A DNA stretch of 64,000 bases from Geodermatophilus sabuli (GCF_900215145.1 NZ_OBDO01000001.1:1-64000); one strand, 5' to 3'; counted from the stretch's first letter, positions 17,952-27,159 are shown. Translations and numbers: made by a program. The notes: generated by a model not told the origin, from the letters alone.

Positions 17952-18359
17952 ATGACCGAGGTGACCCTGCCCTCCGGCGCGCGGGTCCGCGGACGGCGAC
18001 TCGGCGAGCCGGCGTCCCCGGTCGACCTCACCGTCGTCCTCGGCTCCGGCCCGCTCCCGCCCTGGCCGTACCGGCGGGTGCGCTGGCCCGACTTCTGGGT
18101 GCCGACCGACACCGCCGATGCCCTCGACGCGCTGCGGGAGGCGCACCGGCGGGCGTACGCGGGGGAACGGGTGGAGGTGGCCTGCTCCGGCGGGGTCGGC
18201 CGCACCGGCACGGCGCTTGCCGCCCTCGCCGTCCTGGACGGGCTCCCGGCCGCGGACGCCGTCCGGTGGATCCGTGCTCGATACCACCCCCGCGCGGTGG
18301 AGACGCCCTGGCAGCGCCGCTGGCTGCGATCGATCGGTCCACCGGGGGAGCCCGGCTGA
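17952..18359 (+). CDS. Protein-tyrosine phosphatase-like protein
   Basis: Protein of 135 residues with the P-loop CSGGVGRTG (Cys at about 79, Arg at about 85), matching the CxxGxxRT phosphatase signature. VRWPDFWVPTD may provide the general acid Asp, and the C-terminal VRWIRARYHPRAVET resembles other small cysteine phosphatases. This short form, lacking the usual N-terminal PTP helices, is widespread in actinobacteria and sometimes annotated as a protein phosphatase of unknown target. It starts 16 bp after the acetyltransferase. Confidence 0.8.
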   Translation: MTEVTLPSGARVRGRRLGEPASPVDLTVVLGSGPLPPWPYRRVRWPDFWVPTDTADALDALREAHRRAYAGERVEVACSGGVGRTGTALAALAVLDGLPAADAVRWIRARYHPRAVETPWQRRWLRSIGPPGEPG

Positions 18360-18383
18360 GTCCCGCCGCACGGTCGGCGCCGA

Positions 18384-20111
18384 TCACCTCGCCGCCGGGC
18401 GCGCCGCCCCCGCGCGGGATGTCAGGCGGAGGGCGAGCAGGCAGACGTCGTCCTCGTGCCCGTGGGCGGGCAGCAGCCGGTCGAGGAGAGCGTCGCAGAC
18501 GACCTCCGCCGGCTGGCGGACGAGGTCGTGGGCGGCGTGGACGAGCGCGGCGAAGCCGGCGTCGAGGTCCCGGTCGCGTCGTTCGATGAGCCCGTCGGTG
18601 TACAGGAGCACCAGGTCGTCGTGCGACAGGGGCGTGAGGGCGTCGGCGAAGGAGGTCCCGGAGGTGGCACCCAGCATCATGCCGGCGGGGTCGGCCAGCA
18701 GGCGGACACCGGTGGGGCTGATCAACAGGGGCGGGAGGTGCCCCGCGCTCGCCCACCGCCACGAGTGGCGGGAGGGTTCCAGGCGGCCGAACACGGCGGT
18801 GGCCAGCCCGCCGTCGTGCAGGCCGGTGGTCAGGGCGTTGAGTCTGGTGAGGGCGGCTGCGGGCGTGCCCTCGCTGAACGCGTAGGCCCGCAGGGCGTTG
18901 CGCACCTGGCCCATCGTCGCGGCGGCGTCGAGGTCGTGACCGACGACGTCCCCCACGGCCACCGCCAGGCACCCGTCCGGCAACCAGAAGGCGTCGTACC
19001 AGTCACCGCCGACCAGCGAGGGCCGGTCGGCGGGCAGATAGCGAGCCGCCAGCTCCACCTGGGGCGCCGTGGGGAGGCGCGCCGGCAGGATCGCCCGCTG
19101 CAGCGACTCCTTGACCCGGTGCTCCTCGGCCAGCTCCATCGTCTGGCGCACCAGCGCCTCACGGGCCTCGACCACTGCCTCGGCCGCCCGGCGCTGTTCG
19201 GTCACGTCCTGTGTCGTGCCGCGCATCCCACTCACGGTGCCGTCGGGCCGACAGATCACCTCTCCGCGGGTCACGGTGTGCCGGAGGCTCCCGTCGGCGT
19301 GGATGAACCGCTGCTGGACCACGAACGGCTGGTGGTCGGCGAGCGCGCGATCCCACGCGGCGGTGGCCGCGGCGGCATCCTCGGGGTGCGAGGCGGTCGC
19401 CAGGGCCTGCTGGGCGGTCGACCCGGTCGCTCCGGGATCGATGCCGAAGATGCGGTACATCTGGATCGACCAGTCGAGCTCGCCGGAGGCGACGTCCCAG
19501 AACCAGCTGCCGATCCGCCCGATCCGCTGCGCCTCCTCCAGTTCCCGCGTGGACCGGGTCAGATCGGCGTAGGCCCCGACCAGTTCCTGCTCGTTGCGCC
19601 GCCGGTCGGTGAGGTCGGAGACGGTCAGACAGCGGACGATGGTGCCCTCGATGTCCAGTCCGGTCACCGACGCCAGCGCCGGCACGGTCGATCCCGCCGC
19701 GCCGGCGAGGACGAGCTCCCCGTGGCGGGTGGTCCCGGGGACGGTCGTCAGCAGGGACGCCAGGGTGTCGGCCGCCGAGGCGTCGACGAGGCCGGTGATG
19801 TCCTTGCCGAGGAGCGCGGCGCGGTCGGTCCCGACCAGGTCGGCGATGCGCCGGTTGGCGAAGAGGATGATCCCGCGCTCGGAGACGGTGGCCGCGCCGT
19901 CGCCCATCTCCTCGACGATCACGCGGTACGGCCGGTCGGCGCTGACCAGCGTGTACAGCTGTTGTCCCTGCGGTCCGCTCAGGACGACCGCGTCGACGTC
20001 CCCCCCGCGGATCGCGGTGAGCGCTCGCCGCAGGTCCTCGATCTGGAGACGGAGAGTGGCGAACTCGTCCGCCGGGTGAACGGCACCGTCCTCCGGTGGG
20101 TGGCCGGTCAC
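18384..20111 (-). CDS. PAS-PAS-SpoIIE (PP2C-type) phosphatase
   Basis: Soluble protein of 575 residues. A short N-terminal helix is followed by a PAS domain at about 60-170 and another at about 205-320 (with RIGRIGSWFWDVASGELDW and the PAC-like IHADGSLRHTVTRGEV). A linking helix leads to a SpoIIE/PP2C Ser/Thr phosphatase at about 340-560. Metal-binding acids are in VGGDWYDAFWL, GDVVGHDLDAA and EDDVCLLALRL. Relatives (RsbU, SpoIIE) dephosphorylate anti-anti-sigma factors. It is the last gene of the kai operon; its GTG overlaps the stop of the second kaiB (GTGA). The target is unknown and no STAS or anti-sigma gene is adjacent. Confidence 0.93.
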   Translation of the reverse strand: MTGHPPEDGAVHPADEFATLRLQIEDLRRALTAIRGGDVDAVVLSGPQGQQLYTLVSADRPYRVIVEEMGDGAATVSERGIILFANRRIADLVGTDRAALLGKDITGLVDASAADTLASLLTTVPGTTRHGELVLAGAAGSTVPALASVTGLDIEGTIVRCLTVSDLTDRRRNEQELVGAYADLTRSTRELEEAQRIGRIGSWFWDVASGELDWSIQMYRIFGIDPGATGSTAQQALATASHPEDAAAATAAWDRALADHQPFVVQQRFIHADGSLRHTVTRGEVICRPDGTVSGMRGTTQDVTEQRRAAEAVVEAREALVRQTMELAEEHRVKESLQRAILPARLPTAPQVELAARYLPADRPSLVGGDWYDAFWLPDGCLAVAVGDVVGHDLDAAATMGQVRNALRAYAFSEGTPAAALTRLNALTTGLHDGGLATAVFGRLEPSRHSWRWASAGHLPPLLISPTGVRLLADPAGMMLGATSGTSFADALTPLSHDDLVLLYTDGLIERRDRDLDAGFAALVHAAHDLVRQPAEVVCDALLDRLLPAHGHEDDVCLLALRLTSRAGAARPAAR

Positions 20112-20446
20112 GGCTCACCCGGCAGCCGGCCGCGCGCGGTCGACGGGGACGGCGGCGCCACCAGCTCGAGCCCCGCGCGGACGCGGTCGGCGTCGGCCAG
20201 GTCACCCACGAGCCGACGCACGGGGGCGGGTCGCTGCCTGACCAGGGTGGGTACGGCGAGGACCTGGTCCTCGCCGGCGAGGTCCGGGTCCTCAGCGACG
20301 TCCACCACCCGGAGGTCGACCTGGCCCGGGAGCGCCTCGTCGCACACCCGCCGGACCGTGTCGAGGGCCTGTGCCGAGCGCGGTGAGGCGCCGCTGACGT
20401 ACAGCGTCAGCGACCAGCGCGGGGCGCCCTCCGCGGGGCCGGTCAC
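20108..20446 (-). CDS. Second, divergent KaiB family protein
   Basis: Protein of 112 residues with KaiB layout: [62 protein letters not shown]. It aligns along its length with the preceding KaiB but is more changed and lacks the acidic KaiB ending. The GTG start overlaps the first kaiB stop by four bases, and its own TGA overlaps the phosphatase start. It is likely a paralogue with a separate partner or a regulator of KaiC binding; this is inference. Confidence 0.9.
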   Translation of the reverse strand: MTGPAEGAPRWSLTLYVSGASPRSAQALDTVRRVCDEALPGQVDLRVVDVAEDPDLAGEDQVLAVPTLVRQRPAPVRRLVGDLADADRVRAGLELVAPPSPSTARGRLPGEP

Positions 20447-20775
20447 GGCCCGCCGCCCGCAGGGCGCAACTGCAGCCCGACCAGCAGCTTCTCGGTGTCC
20501 GACAGGTCACCGATGATCTTGCGGACGGGTTGGGGGAGCTTGCGGACCAGGGTGGGGACGGCGATGATCTCGTCCCCCCGCGCGAGCTGCGGGTTCTCCA
20601 GGAGGTCGACCAGCTCGATCCGGTACCGCCCGGCGAGGTGCTCCTCGCAGGTGCGGCGCAGGTTCTCGACGGCGCGCACCGACTTCGGGCTGTGCCCCGC
20701 GAGGTAGAGGCGCAGCTCGTACACCTCCAGGGGGTCGTCGGCCCGGTTGCCGTGCGCACCGCCGGCGGGTTCCAC
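20443..20775 (-). CDS. kaiB: Circadian clock protein KaiB homologue
   Basis: Protein of 110 residues with the canonical thioredoxin-like KaiB core: [58 protein letters not shown] and [13 protein letters not shown]. KaiB binds the CI ring of KaiC after a fold switch. The GTG at 20775 lies one base after the kaiC stop, with GGGAGGGG upstream inside kaiC, so translation is coupled. A longer frame starting further upstream would overlap kaiC and is unlikely. KaiA is not present in the window. Confidence 0.93.
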   Translation of the reverse strand: MEPAGGAHGNRADDPLEVYELRLYLAGHSPKSVRAVENLRRTCEEHLAGRYRIELVDLLENPQLARGDEIIAVPTLVRKLPQPVRKIIGDLSDTEKLLVGLQLRPAGGGP

Positions 20776-20776
20776 G

Positions 20777-22522
20777 TCACCCCTCCCGTCCTGCTGGTGG
20801 GGGGGCGTCCCGTCCGCCCTGGCGCCGGCGGGCGAGGGTCGCCCGGACCGCCGCGCGCGCGTCCCCTCCACGGGACTCCTCGGCGACCAACCTGTCCAGC
20901 GCGGCGGTCTCGGTCGCCAGCTGTTCGCGCAGCACCGCGATCTGGGCCTCGACCTCGGCGGAGCGTCGTGCCAGGGCCAGCCGCCGCCGCTCGAGTTCGG
21001 CGCTCTGCTCAGCCTCGGCTGCGCGCTCCTCGGCCACCTGCGCCATCCGGGCGGAGCCGGTCAGGACGCCCCGCGGCCCCACGGAGACGTCCAGCAGCTC
21101 GGCGCCGTGGTCGGTCAGGATGAACTCGCGCACCTGGTTGGAGTGCGCCGTCCCCCGGCTCTTGATCACGAACAGCAGCCGGTTGCGCTCGCCGTCGCTC
21201 TCCACGTTGCGCAGGAGGAGCCAGGTGTCGATCAGTGACGAGGCATCCACCGAGCTGGTCTCCGCCTGCCCCTCGTGGCTCAGGCTGGTGAGGACCCCGG
21301 TGATGCCGCGCGACTTCATCATGTCGACCTCACGGGCCACTGCGGCCGTGACCTCGGACTGCGCGCCGACGTGGGTCAGACTGCCGACGGCGTCGAGCAC
21401 GGCGATGGCCGGCGTGGTCTCGTCCAGCAGCCGTTCGATGGCGGCGAGGTGGCTCTCGAGGCCGAACGCGGTGGCCCGTTGGCCCCACAGGCGCAGCAGC
21501 CCTGCGTCCACCCATCGGCCGAGGTCGATGCCGACCGACCGCATGTTCCGCACGAGCTGGTCGGGGGACTCCTCGAAGGACACGAACAGGGCGGGCTCGC
21601 CGCGGGCGCAGGCGGCATCGACGGCCGCAGCGGCCAGCGTCGTCTTCCCGGTGCCGGCGGTCCCGGTGATGAGCACCGTGGAGCCGCGGTGGACGCCGCC
21701 GGTCAGCATCTCGTCCAGCCGGGGCACCCCCAGCGAGATCCGGTCGGTGGAGACCGGGTAGGTGAGCTGGGTCGAGGTGATGGGCCAGACCATCAGACCG
21801 CGGTCGGTGACCAGGAAGGGGTACTCGTTGGTGCCGTGGCCGGATCCGCGGTACTTCACGATGCGCAGCCGCCGGGTGGCGATCTCGTCGTGCATCCGGT
21901 GGTCGAGGACGATCACGCAGTCGGAGACGTACTCCTCGATGCCGTACCGGGTCAGCTGTCCCTCGCGGCCGCGCTCGCCGGTGATCAGGGTGGTCAATCC
22001 CTGGTCCTTCAGCCACCGCAGCAGGCGGCTGAACTCCGCCCGGACGACCGCCTCGTTGTCCAGTGCGCCGAACAGCACCTCGATGGTGTCGAGCACCACC
22101 CGCCGTGCGCCGGTGGCCTGCACCGCGGCGGACAGGCGGATGAACAGGCCGTCGAGGTCGAACTCCCCGGTCGTCACGAAGTCGGTCGCGTCGACCCGGC
22201 ACGCGTCGACGACCAGGTCCCCCGAGGCCTCGAGCCCGGCCAGGTCGAGACCCAGTGAGGCCACGTCGTCCGCCAACTCCGCGGCCGACTCCTCGAACGC
22301 CAGCAGCACGCCCGGCTCGTCGTAGTCCTGTGCACCACGGGCGAGGAACTCCAGGCCGAACAACGTCTTGCCGGCACCGGGCCCACCAGTGACCAGGCTC
22401 GCCCGGCCGCGCGGCAACCCGCCGCCGGTGATCTCGTCGAACCCCCGGATGCCGGTCGGCGCCTTCCCCAGTCCGGAGCTGACGGCCGGGCGCGTCCTGG
22501 GCGCGTGGATCGACGGCGCCAT
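20777..22522 (-). CDS. kaiC: KaiC-family double-RecA ATPase with C-terminal coiled coil
   Basis: Protein of 581 residues. CI half: Walker A GGPGAGKT (46-53) and paired catalytic glutamates Glu77/78 (AFEES). CII half: Walker A GTAGTGKT (287-294) and Glu317/318 (SFEES). The cyanobacterial phosphosites Ser431/Thr432 align with Ser428/Ser429 in DASSLIDTW. After the CII domain the cyanobacterial A-loop tail is replaced by a charged coiled coil at about 495-560. ATG 22522 has AGGAGGTCCTC directly upstream. It heads the operon with two kaiB genes and a SpoIIE phosphatase. It is most likely a KaiA-independent ATPase/autokinase for timekeeping or stress signalling. Confidence 0.95.
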   Translation of the reverse strand: MAPSIHAPRTRPAVSSGLGKAPTGIRGFDEITGGGLPRGRASLVTGGPGAGKTLFGLEFLARGAQDYDEPGVLLAFEESAAELADDVASLGLDLAGLEASGDLVVDACRVDATDFVTTGEFDLDGLFIRLSAAVQATGARRVVLDTIEVLFGALDNEAVVRAEFSRLLRWLKDQGLTTLITGERGREGQLTRYGIEEYVSDCVIVLDHRMHDEIATRRLRIVKYRGSGHGTNEYPFLVTDRGLMVWPITSTQLTYPVSTDRISLGVPRLDEMLTGGVHRGSTVLITGTAGTGKTTLAAAAVDAACARGEPALFVSFEESPDQLVRNMRSVGIDLGRWVDAGLLRLWGQRATAFGLESHLAAIERLLDETTPAIAVLDAVGSLTHVGAQSEVTAAVAREVDMMKSRGITGVLTSLSHEGQAETSSVDASSLIDTWLLLRNVESDGERNRLLFVIKSRGTAHSNQVREFILTDHGAELLDVSVGPRGVLTGSARMAQVAEERAAEAEQSAELERRRLALARRSAEVEAQIAVLREQLATETAALDRLVAEESRGGDARAAVRATLARRRQGGRDAPPPAGREG

Positions 22523-22625
22523 GAGGACCTCCTACCTGGAGTGCCCAAGCTAGTGGCGATCACCGGCCCGCGAGAAGGGACTCGGCGCGGGAGACACGTG
22601 CGACGCCGGCCCCCGTCCGGCGTGC

Positions 22626-22703
22626 CGCCCCGGGCCTGTGGAGGGGAGGACGGCGGCCCCGTCCGGGACACCGCCCCGAGCCTGCGAAGGGTGGGGAGGA
22701 CGG
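22626..22703 (+). repeat. Two copies of a dispersed GC-rich intergenic repeat
   Basis: Copy 1 (22626-22653) and copy 2 (22672-22703) share CGCCCCGxGCCTGxGxAGGG followed by GGGAGGACGG. Related copies lie at 59062-59098 (reverse) and 59622-59656. It lies in the kaiC / SCO6745 divergent spacer. Confidence 0.6.
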
Positions 22704-22711
22704 GGTGCTTC

Positions 22712-22717
22712 TAGGGT
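22712..22717 (+). promoter_or_regulatory. -10 hexamer for leaderless SCO6745-family gene
   Basis: TAGGGT ends 6 nt before ATG 22724; no ribosome site is visible. Confidence 0.45.
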
Positions 22718-22723
22718 CGCTGC

Positions 22724-23590
22724 ATGGTCAGCGCCGATCACCCTGCCGACGTCGCCCGCGCCCACCGGGCGGTCGAGCCGTTGCACAACCACCTCTACTT
22801 CGCACCTGAGCACGACGAGCACCTGTCCGCGGCGGGCCTGCGGCCGGGGCGGATGTGCTACTTCGCCGGACGTGCCGCGCCGATGGGGGCGGTCGGCCCC
22901 GGCCTGGTGACGGCGACCTTCTACAACTTCGCGCCGGCGGTCGTGGCCCGCCACCTGCCGCGGGCCTGGACCCTGGCTCCGCCGGAGCAGGTCCTCGCCG
23001 CCCGTCTCGCCGCCGCCCGCGCCTCGCTGACCCGGCTGCTCGGTGGACCGGAGGCCACGGCCGCGCCGGAGGTCGCCGAGCTCGCGCAGCTGGTGCGGGA
23101 GGCGTGTGCCGCGCTCACCCCGGAGGGGCGGCCCCTCTACGCCGGGCACGCCGACCTGCCCTGGCCCGACGAGCCGCTGCCGGCCCTCTGGCACGGCGCC
23201 ACCCTGCTGCGCGAGCACCGCGGTGACGGGCACGTCGCCACCCTGCTGCGGCACGGGCTGAGCGGCCTGGAGGCGCTGGTGACGCACACGGTCACCGGGC
23301 GGGGCTTCACCGAGGCGGCGGCCAAGGCCACCCGCGGCTGGAGCGACGAGGAGTGGGCCGCGGCCTGCGCCGCGCTGGGCGAGCGGGGCCTGCTCGCCGA
23401 CGGCGCGCTCACCGACGCCGGCCGGGAGCTGCGGGCCGCGATCGAGGCCGAGACCGACGAGCTGTCCGCCGCGCCCTGGCGGCACCTGGGCGCCGAGCGG
23501 ACCGCGCGGGTGGTGGAGCTGGGCCGGCTGCTGTCGGGGCGGCTGGTCGCGGCCGGTGCCTACCCGACCGGCACCTTCGCCGCCCGGTGA
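22724..23590 (+). CDS. SCO6745 family protein
   Basis: Helical cytoplasmic protein of 288 residues in the actinobacterial SCO6745 family, of unknown function. Characteristic parts are the opening AHRAVEPLHNHLYFAPEHDE, RMCYFAGRAAPMGAVG, FYNFAP, and a C-terminal winged-helix-like block GWSDEEWAAACAALGERGLL. The last part suggests a MarR-type helix-turn-helix but DNA binding is unproven. Its stop overlaps the GTG of the next gene. Confidence 0.85.
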   Translation: MVSADHPADVARAHRAVEPLHNHLYFAPEHDEHLSAAGLRPGRMCYFAGRAAPMGAVGPGLVTATFYNFAPAVVARHLPRAWTLAPPEQVLAARLAAARASLTRLLGGPEATAAPEVAELAQLVREACAALTPEGRPLYAGHADLPWPDEPLPALWHGATLLREHRGDGHVATLLRHGLSGLEALVTHTVTGRGFTEAAAKATRGWSDEEWAAACAALGERGLLADGALTDAGRELRAAIEAETDELSAAPWRHLGAERTARVVELGRLLSGRLVAAGAYPTGTFAAR

Positions 23591-24126
23591 CTCCCGCGCC
23601 CCGCCTCCCGGAGGCCGCTGACGAGGGGCCGTCCGCGGAGGTCCTCAGGGCGCGCCGCGGCGGCCGGCTGTCCACGCTCGACCGGCTCCTGCTGCACAGC
23701 CCACCGGTCGCCGAGGGCTGGAACGCGCTGCTGGGCGCGCTGCGCGGGGGGACGACGCTGCCGGCCGACCTGCGGGAGCTGGTCGTCCTGCGCGTCGCCG
23801 TGCTCAACGACGCCGCCTTCGAGTGGGCCGCCCACGAGCCGATCGGCCGCCGCGCCGGGCTGGTCGACCTGCAGCTGCGGGTGCTGCGACTGCCCGACGC
23901 CCGGGCCGAGCCGGTCTGGACGCCGGTGCAGGCCGCTGTGCTCGCGTTCACCGACGCCTCCACCCGCGCGGTCGCCGTCCCCGACGAGGTGTTCGCCGCC
24001 GTCCGGGCACACCTGGACGACCGGCAGGTCGTCGAGCTGGTCGCGCTGGTCGCCGGGTACGCGATGGTGTCGCGCTTCCTCGTCGCGCTGGAGGTACCGC
24101 CGCCCGACGGTGAGGTCGCCGGATAG
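23587..24126 (+). CDS. Carboxymuconolactone decarboxylase / AhpD-like family protein
   Basis: Protein of 179 residues. LDRLLLHSPPVAEGWNALL, LPADLRELVVLRVAVLNDAAFEWAAHEP and VELVALVAGYAMVSRFLVAL are the helical core of the CMD family. In the AhpD peroxidase branch the motif is CxxC; here the region reads NDAAFEWAAHE, with no cysteine pair, so peroxidase activity is unlikely. The GTG overlaps the upstream stop by four bases. The function is unknown. Confidence 0.8.
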   Translation: MTPAPRLPEAADEGPSAEVLRARRGGRLSTLDRLLLHSPPVAEGWNALLGALRGGTTLPADLRELVVLRVAVLNDAAFEWAAHEPIGRRAGLVDLQLRVLRLPDARAEPVWTPVQAAVLAFTDASTRAVAVPDEVFAAVRAHLDDRQVVELVALVAGYAMVSRFLVALEVPPPDGEVAG

Positions 24127-24172
24127 GCCGGCCTTCCCTATGGTCGGCGTTCCAGTCTCACGTGGAGGCGTC

Positions 24173-25789
24173 ATGACGACCACCGACCGGGGGAGCGGGT
24201 CCGGACAGCGGACCGACGTCGATGCCGCGTTCCGCGGCTCGGCCACCTACCGCAGCCTGGGGGAGCAGACCCTCAGCCCGGCGGAGGAGCGGTTCGAGAA
24301 GGGACGGCGCACCGTCGGGCTGTTCCTCGCCCCGGTCGTCACCGTCGTCTTCGCGTTCCTGCCCCTCGACCTGCCGCGGGACCAGCACCTGCTCGCCGCC
24401 GTGCTGCTCGGCGTCATCGTCCTGTGGATCACCGAGCCGGTGCCGATCCCGGTCGGCGGCCTCATCGGGGTCGGGGCGATCGTCGTGCTCGGCGTGGTGC
24501 CGGCCGACGACGCACTGGGGCCGTTCGGGTCGACGACGGTCTTCACCTTCATCGGCGCGTTCATCCTCGCCGCGGCGATGCTCAAGCACGGCGTCGCGCG
24601 CCGGTTCGCCATGACGATCCTGTCGATGCGCTGGGTCGGCGGCTCGACCGCGCGCGTGATCATCGCGTTCGGGCTGATCACTGCGCTGCTGTCGGCTTTC
24701 GTCTCCAACACCGCCACCGTCGCGATGCTGCTGCCGACGGCGATCGGCATCCTCTCGGTGATCGCCAAGCTCCTGCAGGACAAGGAGATGGTCGCGCCGG
24801 ACTTCGACCCGCTGCGGCTGCGGGTCGGCGTCGCGCTGATGCTGATGCTCGCCTACGGTGCCAGCGTCGGCGGGCTGCTCACCCCGGTGGGCACGCCGCC
24901 CAACCTGATCGGCCGCGGCCTGATCGAGGAGGCGACCGGCGAGCGGATCGGCTTCCTCGACTGGATGCTGATGGCGCTGCCCATCTGCGCGTTGATGTTC
25001 GTGGCGCTGGCCGCGGTGCTGCTGCTGCTCAACCGGCCGGAGATCCGCCGCATCGAGGGCGTGCACGAGTACGTGCAGCAGGAGCGCGCGGAGCTCGGCC
25101 CGGTCACGCGGGCGGAGAAGAACACGCTGATCGCCTTCGGCATCACCGTCGCGTTGTGGATCTTCCCCGGCGTCATCGCGCTGACCGCCGGCACAGAGTC
25201 CGACCTCTACACGACGATCAGCGACCGCCTCGACGAGGGCATCGTCGCCGTCCTCGGGGCCTCGCTGCTGTTCCTGCTGCCGACGGACTGGAAGGCGCGG
25301 GAGTTCACGCTCAACTGGTCGGACGCCGCGAAGATCGACTGGGGCACGATCCTGCTGTTCGGCACCGGGATCATCTTCGGCTCACTGCTCGCCGACACCG
25401 GGCTGGCCGAGACGATCGGTACCAGCGCCGCGGAGACCCTCGGACTGACCAGCACGTTCGCCATCACCGTCTTCGCGGTGCTGCTGGCGATCATCATCTC
25501 GGAGACGACCAGCAACACCGCGTCGGCCGCGGTCGTCGTGCCGATCATCATCCCGGTGGCGGTGGCCGCCGGGATCAACCCGTTCGTGCCCGCGCTGGCG
25601 GCGACGTTCGCGGCGTCGTTCGGCTTCATGCTGCCGGTGTCGACGCCGCAGAACGCCATCGTCTACGGCTCCGGCGTCGTGCCGATCACCAAGATGATCC
25701 GGTCGGGCATCTCCTTCGACGTCCTCGGCGCGCTGCTGATCGTCGTCCTGCTGCCGGTGCTGATCGACCTCGTGCTGGGCGTCGGCTGA
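24173..25789 (+). CDS. SLC13/DASS family Na+-coupled dicarboxylate transporter
   Basis: Membrane transporter of 538 residues with about eleven to twelve helices. The family's two SNT substrate motifs are both present: SNTATVAMLLP in the first half and TSNTASAAVVVP in the second, each with the following proline, plus TPVGTPPN after the first. This supports sodium-coupled uptake of di- or tricarboxylates, though the substrate is not set by sequence. It has a 45-residue cytoplasmic N-terminus. ATG 24173 has GGAGGCG 3 nt upstream. Downstream lies a hairpin at 25805-25841. Confidence 0.9.
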   Translation: MTTTDRGSGSGQRTDVDAAFRGSATYRSLGEQTLSPAEERFEKGRRTVGLFLAPVVTVVFAFLPLDLPRDQHLLAAVLLGVIVLWITEPVPIPVGGLIGVGAIVVLGVVPADDALGPFGSTTVFTFIGAFILAAAMLKHGVARRFAMTILSMRWVGGSTARVIIAFGLITALLSAFVSNTATVAMLLPTAIGILSVIAKLLQDKEMVAPDFDPLRLRVGVALMLMLAYGASVGGLLTPVGTPPNLIGRGLIEEATGERIGFLDWMLMALPICALMFVALAAVLLLLNRPEIRRIEGVHEYVQQERAELGPVTRAEKNTLIAFGITVALWIFPGVIALTAGTESDLYTTISDRLDEGIVAVLGASLLFLLPTDWKAREFTLNWSDAAKIDWGTILLFGTGIIFGSLLADTGLAETIGTSAAETLGLTSTFAITVFAVLLAIIISETTSNTASAAVVVPIIIPVAVAAGINPFVPALAATFAASFGFMLPVSTPQNAIVYGSGVVPITKMIRSGISFDVLGALLIVVLLPVLIDLVLGVG

Positions 25790-25804
25790 CAGGGCCCCGT
25801 CGAC

Positions 25805-25841
25805 CGCTGTCCACCCGTCGGAGGGAGGCGAGTGGACAGCG
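25805..25841. terminator. Inverted repeat after the SLC13 gene
   Basis: CGCTGTCCAC (25805-25814) pairs with GTGGACAGCG (25832-25841) around a 17-nt loop. It has no T-tract. It starts 16 bp past the transporter stop. Confidence 0.5.
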
Positions 25842-26019
25842 CGTGTCACGATGGACGACGGCCCGCTGACCTGAGGTCGGCCGACGGACGGGAGGGAGTG
25901 CGAGCGCATGCGCAGCGAACCGCCCAGTACCGGCACCGGGGTCCGCACCGCCTGACGCGCTCGCGCGGGTGCACACCCCCGTGTGTCCCCCCGCTCCAGC
26001 GCCCCCCTGGGAGTCCGTC

Positions 26020-27159
26020 GTGGTCGACCGCCGCCGTGCGTCCCTCACCGCCCTGTCCCTCGGCCGCCGTCCGCGGCCCGAGCTGAGCCTCGCGCCGCTG
26101 CCCGCGCCCGCGCCGGCTCCCGCCGACCGGCAGCGGCAGTCGCTGATCGTCGACAACGCCGTCTACTCCTCCGGCCGGCGGGTGGCGACGCCGGAGACCG
26201 TCGCCGAGAGCCACGAGTGGCTCGTCGAGGACCCCGAGCGCCTGGTCTGGCTGGGCCTCTACCGGCCCGAGCCGGGGGAGCTCGGCGAGCTGGCCGAGCA
26301 GTACGACCTGCCCGAGCTGGCCGTCGAGGACGCGATCAAGGCCCACCAGCGGCCGAAGTTCGAGCGCTACGGCGACACCCTGTTCGTCGTCCTCAAGGCC
26401 GCCCGGTACCTGGACGCGGCCGAGGAGGTCGAGTTCGGGGAGCTGCACCTGTTCCTCGGCCCGAACTTCGCGATCACCGTCCGGCACAGCGAGTCGCCGG
26501 ACCTCTCCCGGGTGCGCCGCCGGCTGGAGAGCGAGCCGGCGCTGCTGGAGCGGGGGAGCGAGGCGGTGCTCTACGCGATCCTGGACGCCGTCGTCGACGG
26601 GTACTCGCCGGTGGTCGCGGGGCTGGCCAACGACATCGACGAGATCGAGACCGAGGTCTTCCGCGGCGACCCCGGCGTCTCCCGGCGCATCTACGAGCTG
26701 TCCCAGGAGGTGCTGGAGTTCCAGCGGGCCGCCCAGCCGCTGACCGGCATCCTCGCCGCGATCACCGCCGGGTTCGACAAGTACGGCGTCGACGAGGACC
26801 TGCGCGGCTACCTGCGCGACGTCGAGGACCACGTCGTACAGGTCACCGAGCGGGTGGAGGGCTTCCGGCTGCAGCTGCGGGACATCCTCACCGTGAACGC
26901 CACCCTGGTGGCGCAGCGGCAGAACGAGGAGATCCGCGAGCTCACCGAGGCCTCGATCGCGCAGGGCGAGGAGGTCAAGAAGATCTCCGCCTGGGCCGCC
27001 ATCCTCTTCGCGCCGACGCTGGTGGGCACCGTCTACGGGATGAACTTCGACGACATGCCCGAGCTGCACTGGTCGTTCGGGTACCCGTTCGCGCTGCTGG
27101 CGATGGTCGGGGTGAGCCTGGCGCTCTACGCCGTCTTCAAGCGCCGCGGCTGGATCTGA
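26020..27159 (+). CDS. corA: Magnesium and cobalt transport protein CorA
   Basis: Mg2+ channel of 379 residues. The large cytoplasmic funnel domain covers about 1-315, then two C-terminal helices; the first is followed by the defining YGMNF selectivity motif (GTVYGMNFDDMPE). The acidic outer loop and the basic KRRGWI end are typical. GTG 26020 was chosen because GGGAG lies 6-10 nt upstream; GTG 25969 in the same frame would add 17 residues rich in Pro. The 178 bp from the hairpin to this start hold no other gene. Confidence 0.92.
   Translation: MVDRRRASLTALSLGRRPRPELSLAPLPAPAPAPADRQRQSLIVDNAVYSSGRRVATPETVAESHEWLVEDPERLVWLGLYRPEPGELGELAEQYDLPELAVEDAIKAHQRPKFERYGDTLFVVLKAARYLDAAEEVEFGELHLFLGPNFAITVRHSESPDLSRVRRRLESEPALLERGSEAVLYAILDAVVDGYSPVVAGLANDIDEIETEVFRGDPGVSRRIYELSQEVLEFQRAAQPLTGILAAITAGFDKYGVDEDLRGYLRDVEDHVVQVTERVEGFRLQLRDILTVNATLVAQRQNEEIRELTEASIAQGEEVKKISAWAAILFAPTLVGTVYGMNFDDMPELHWSFGYPFALLAMVGVSLALYAVFKRRGWI

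Noticed and set aside
23587-24126. AhpD-type peroxidase
   Set aside because: No CxxC motif in the helical core, so only the wider carboxymuconolactone decarboxylase family can be claimed.
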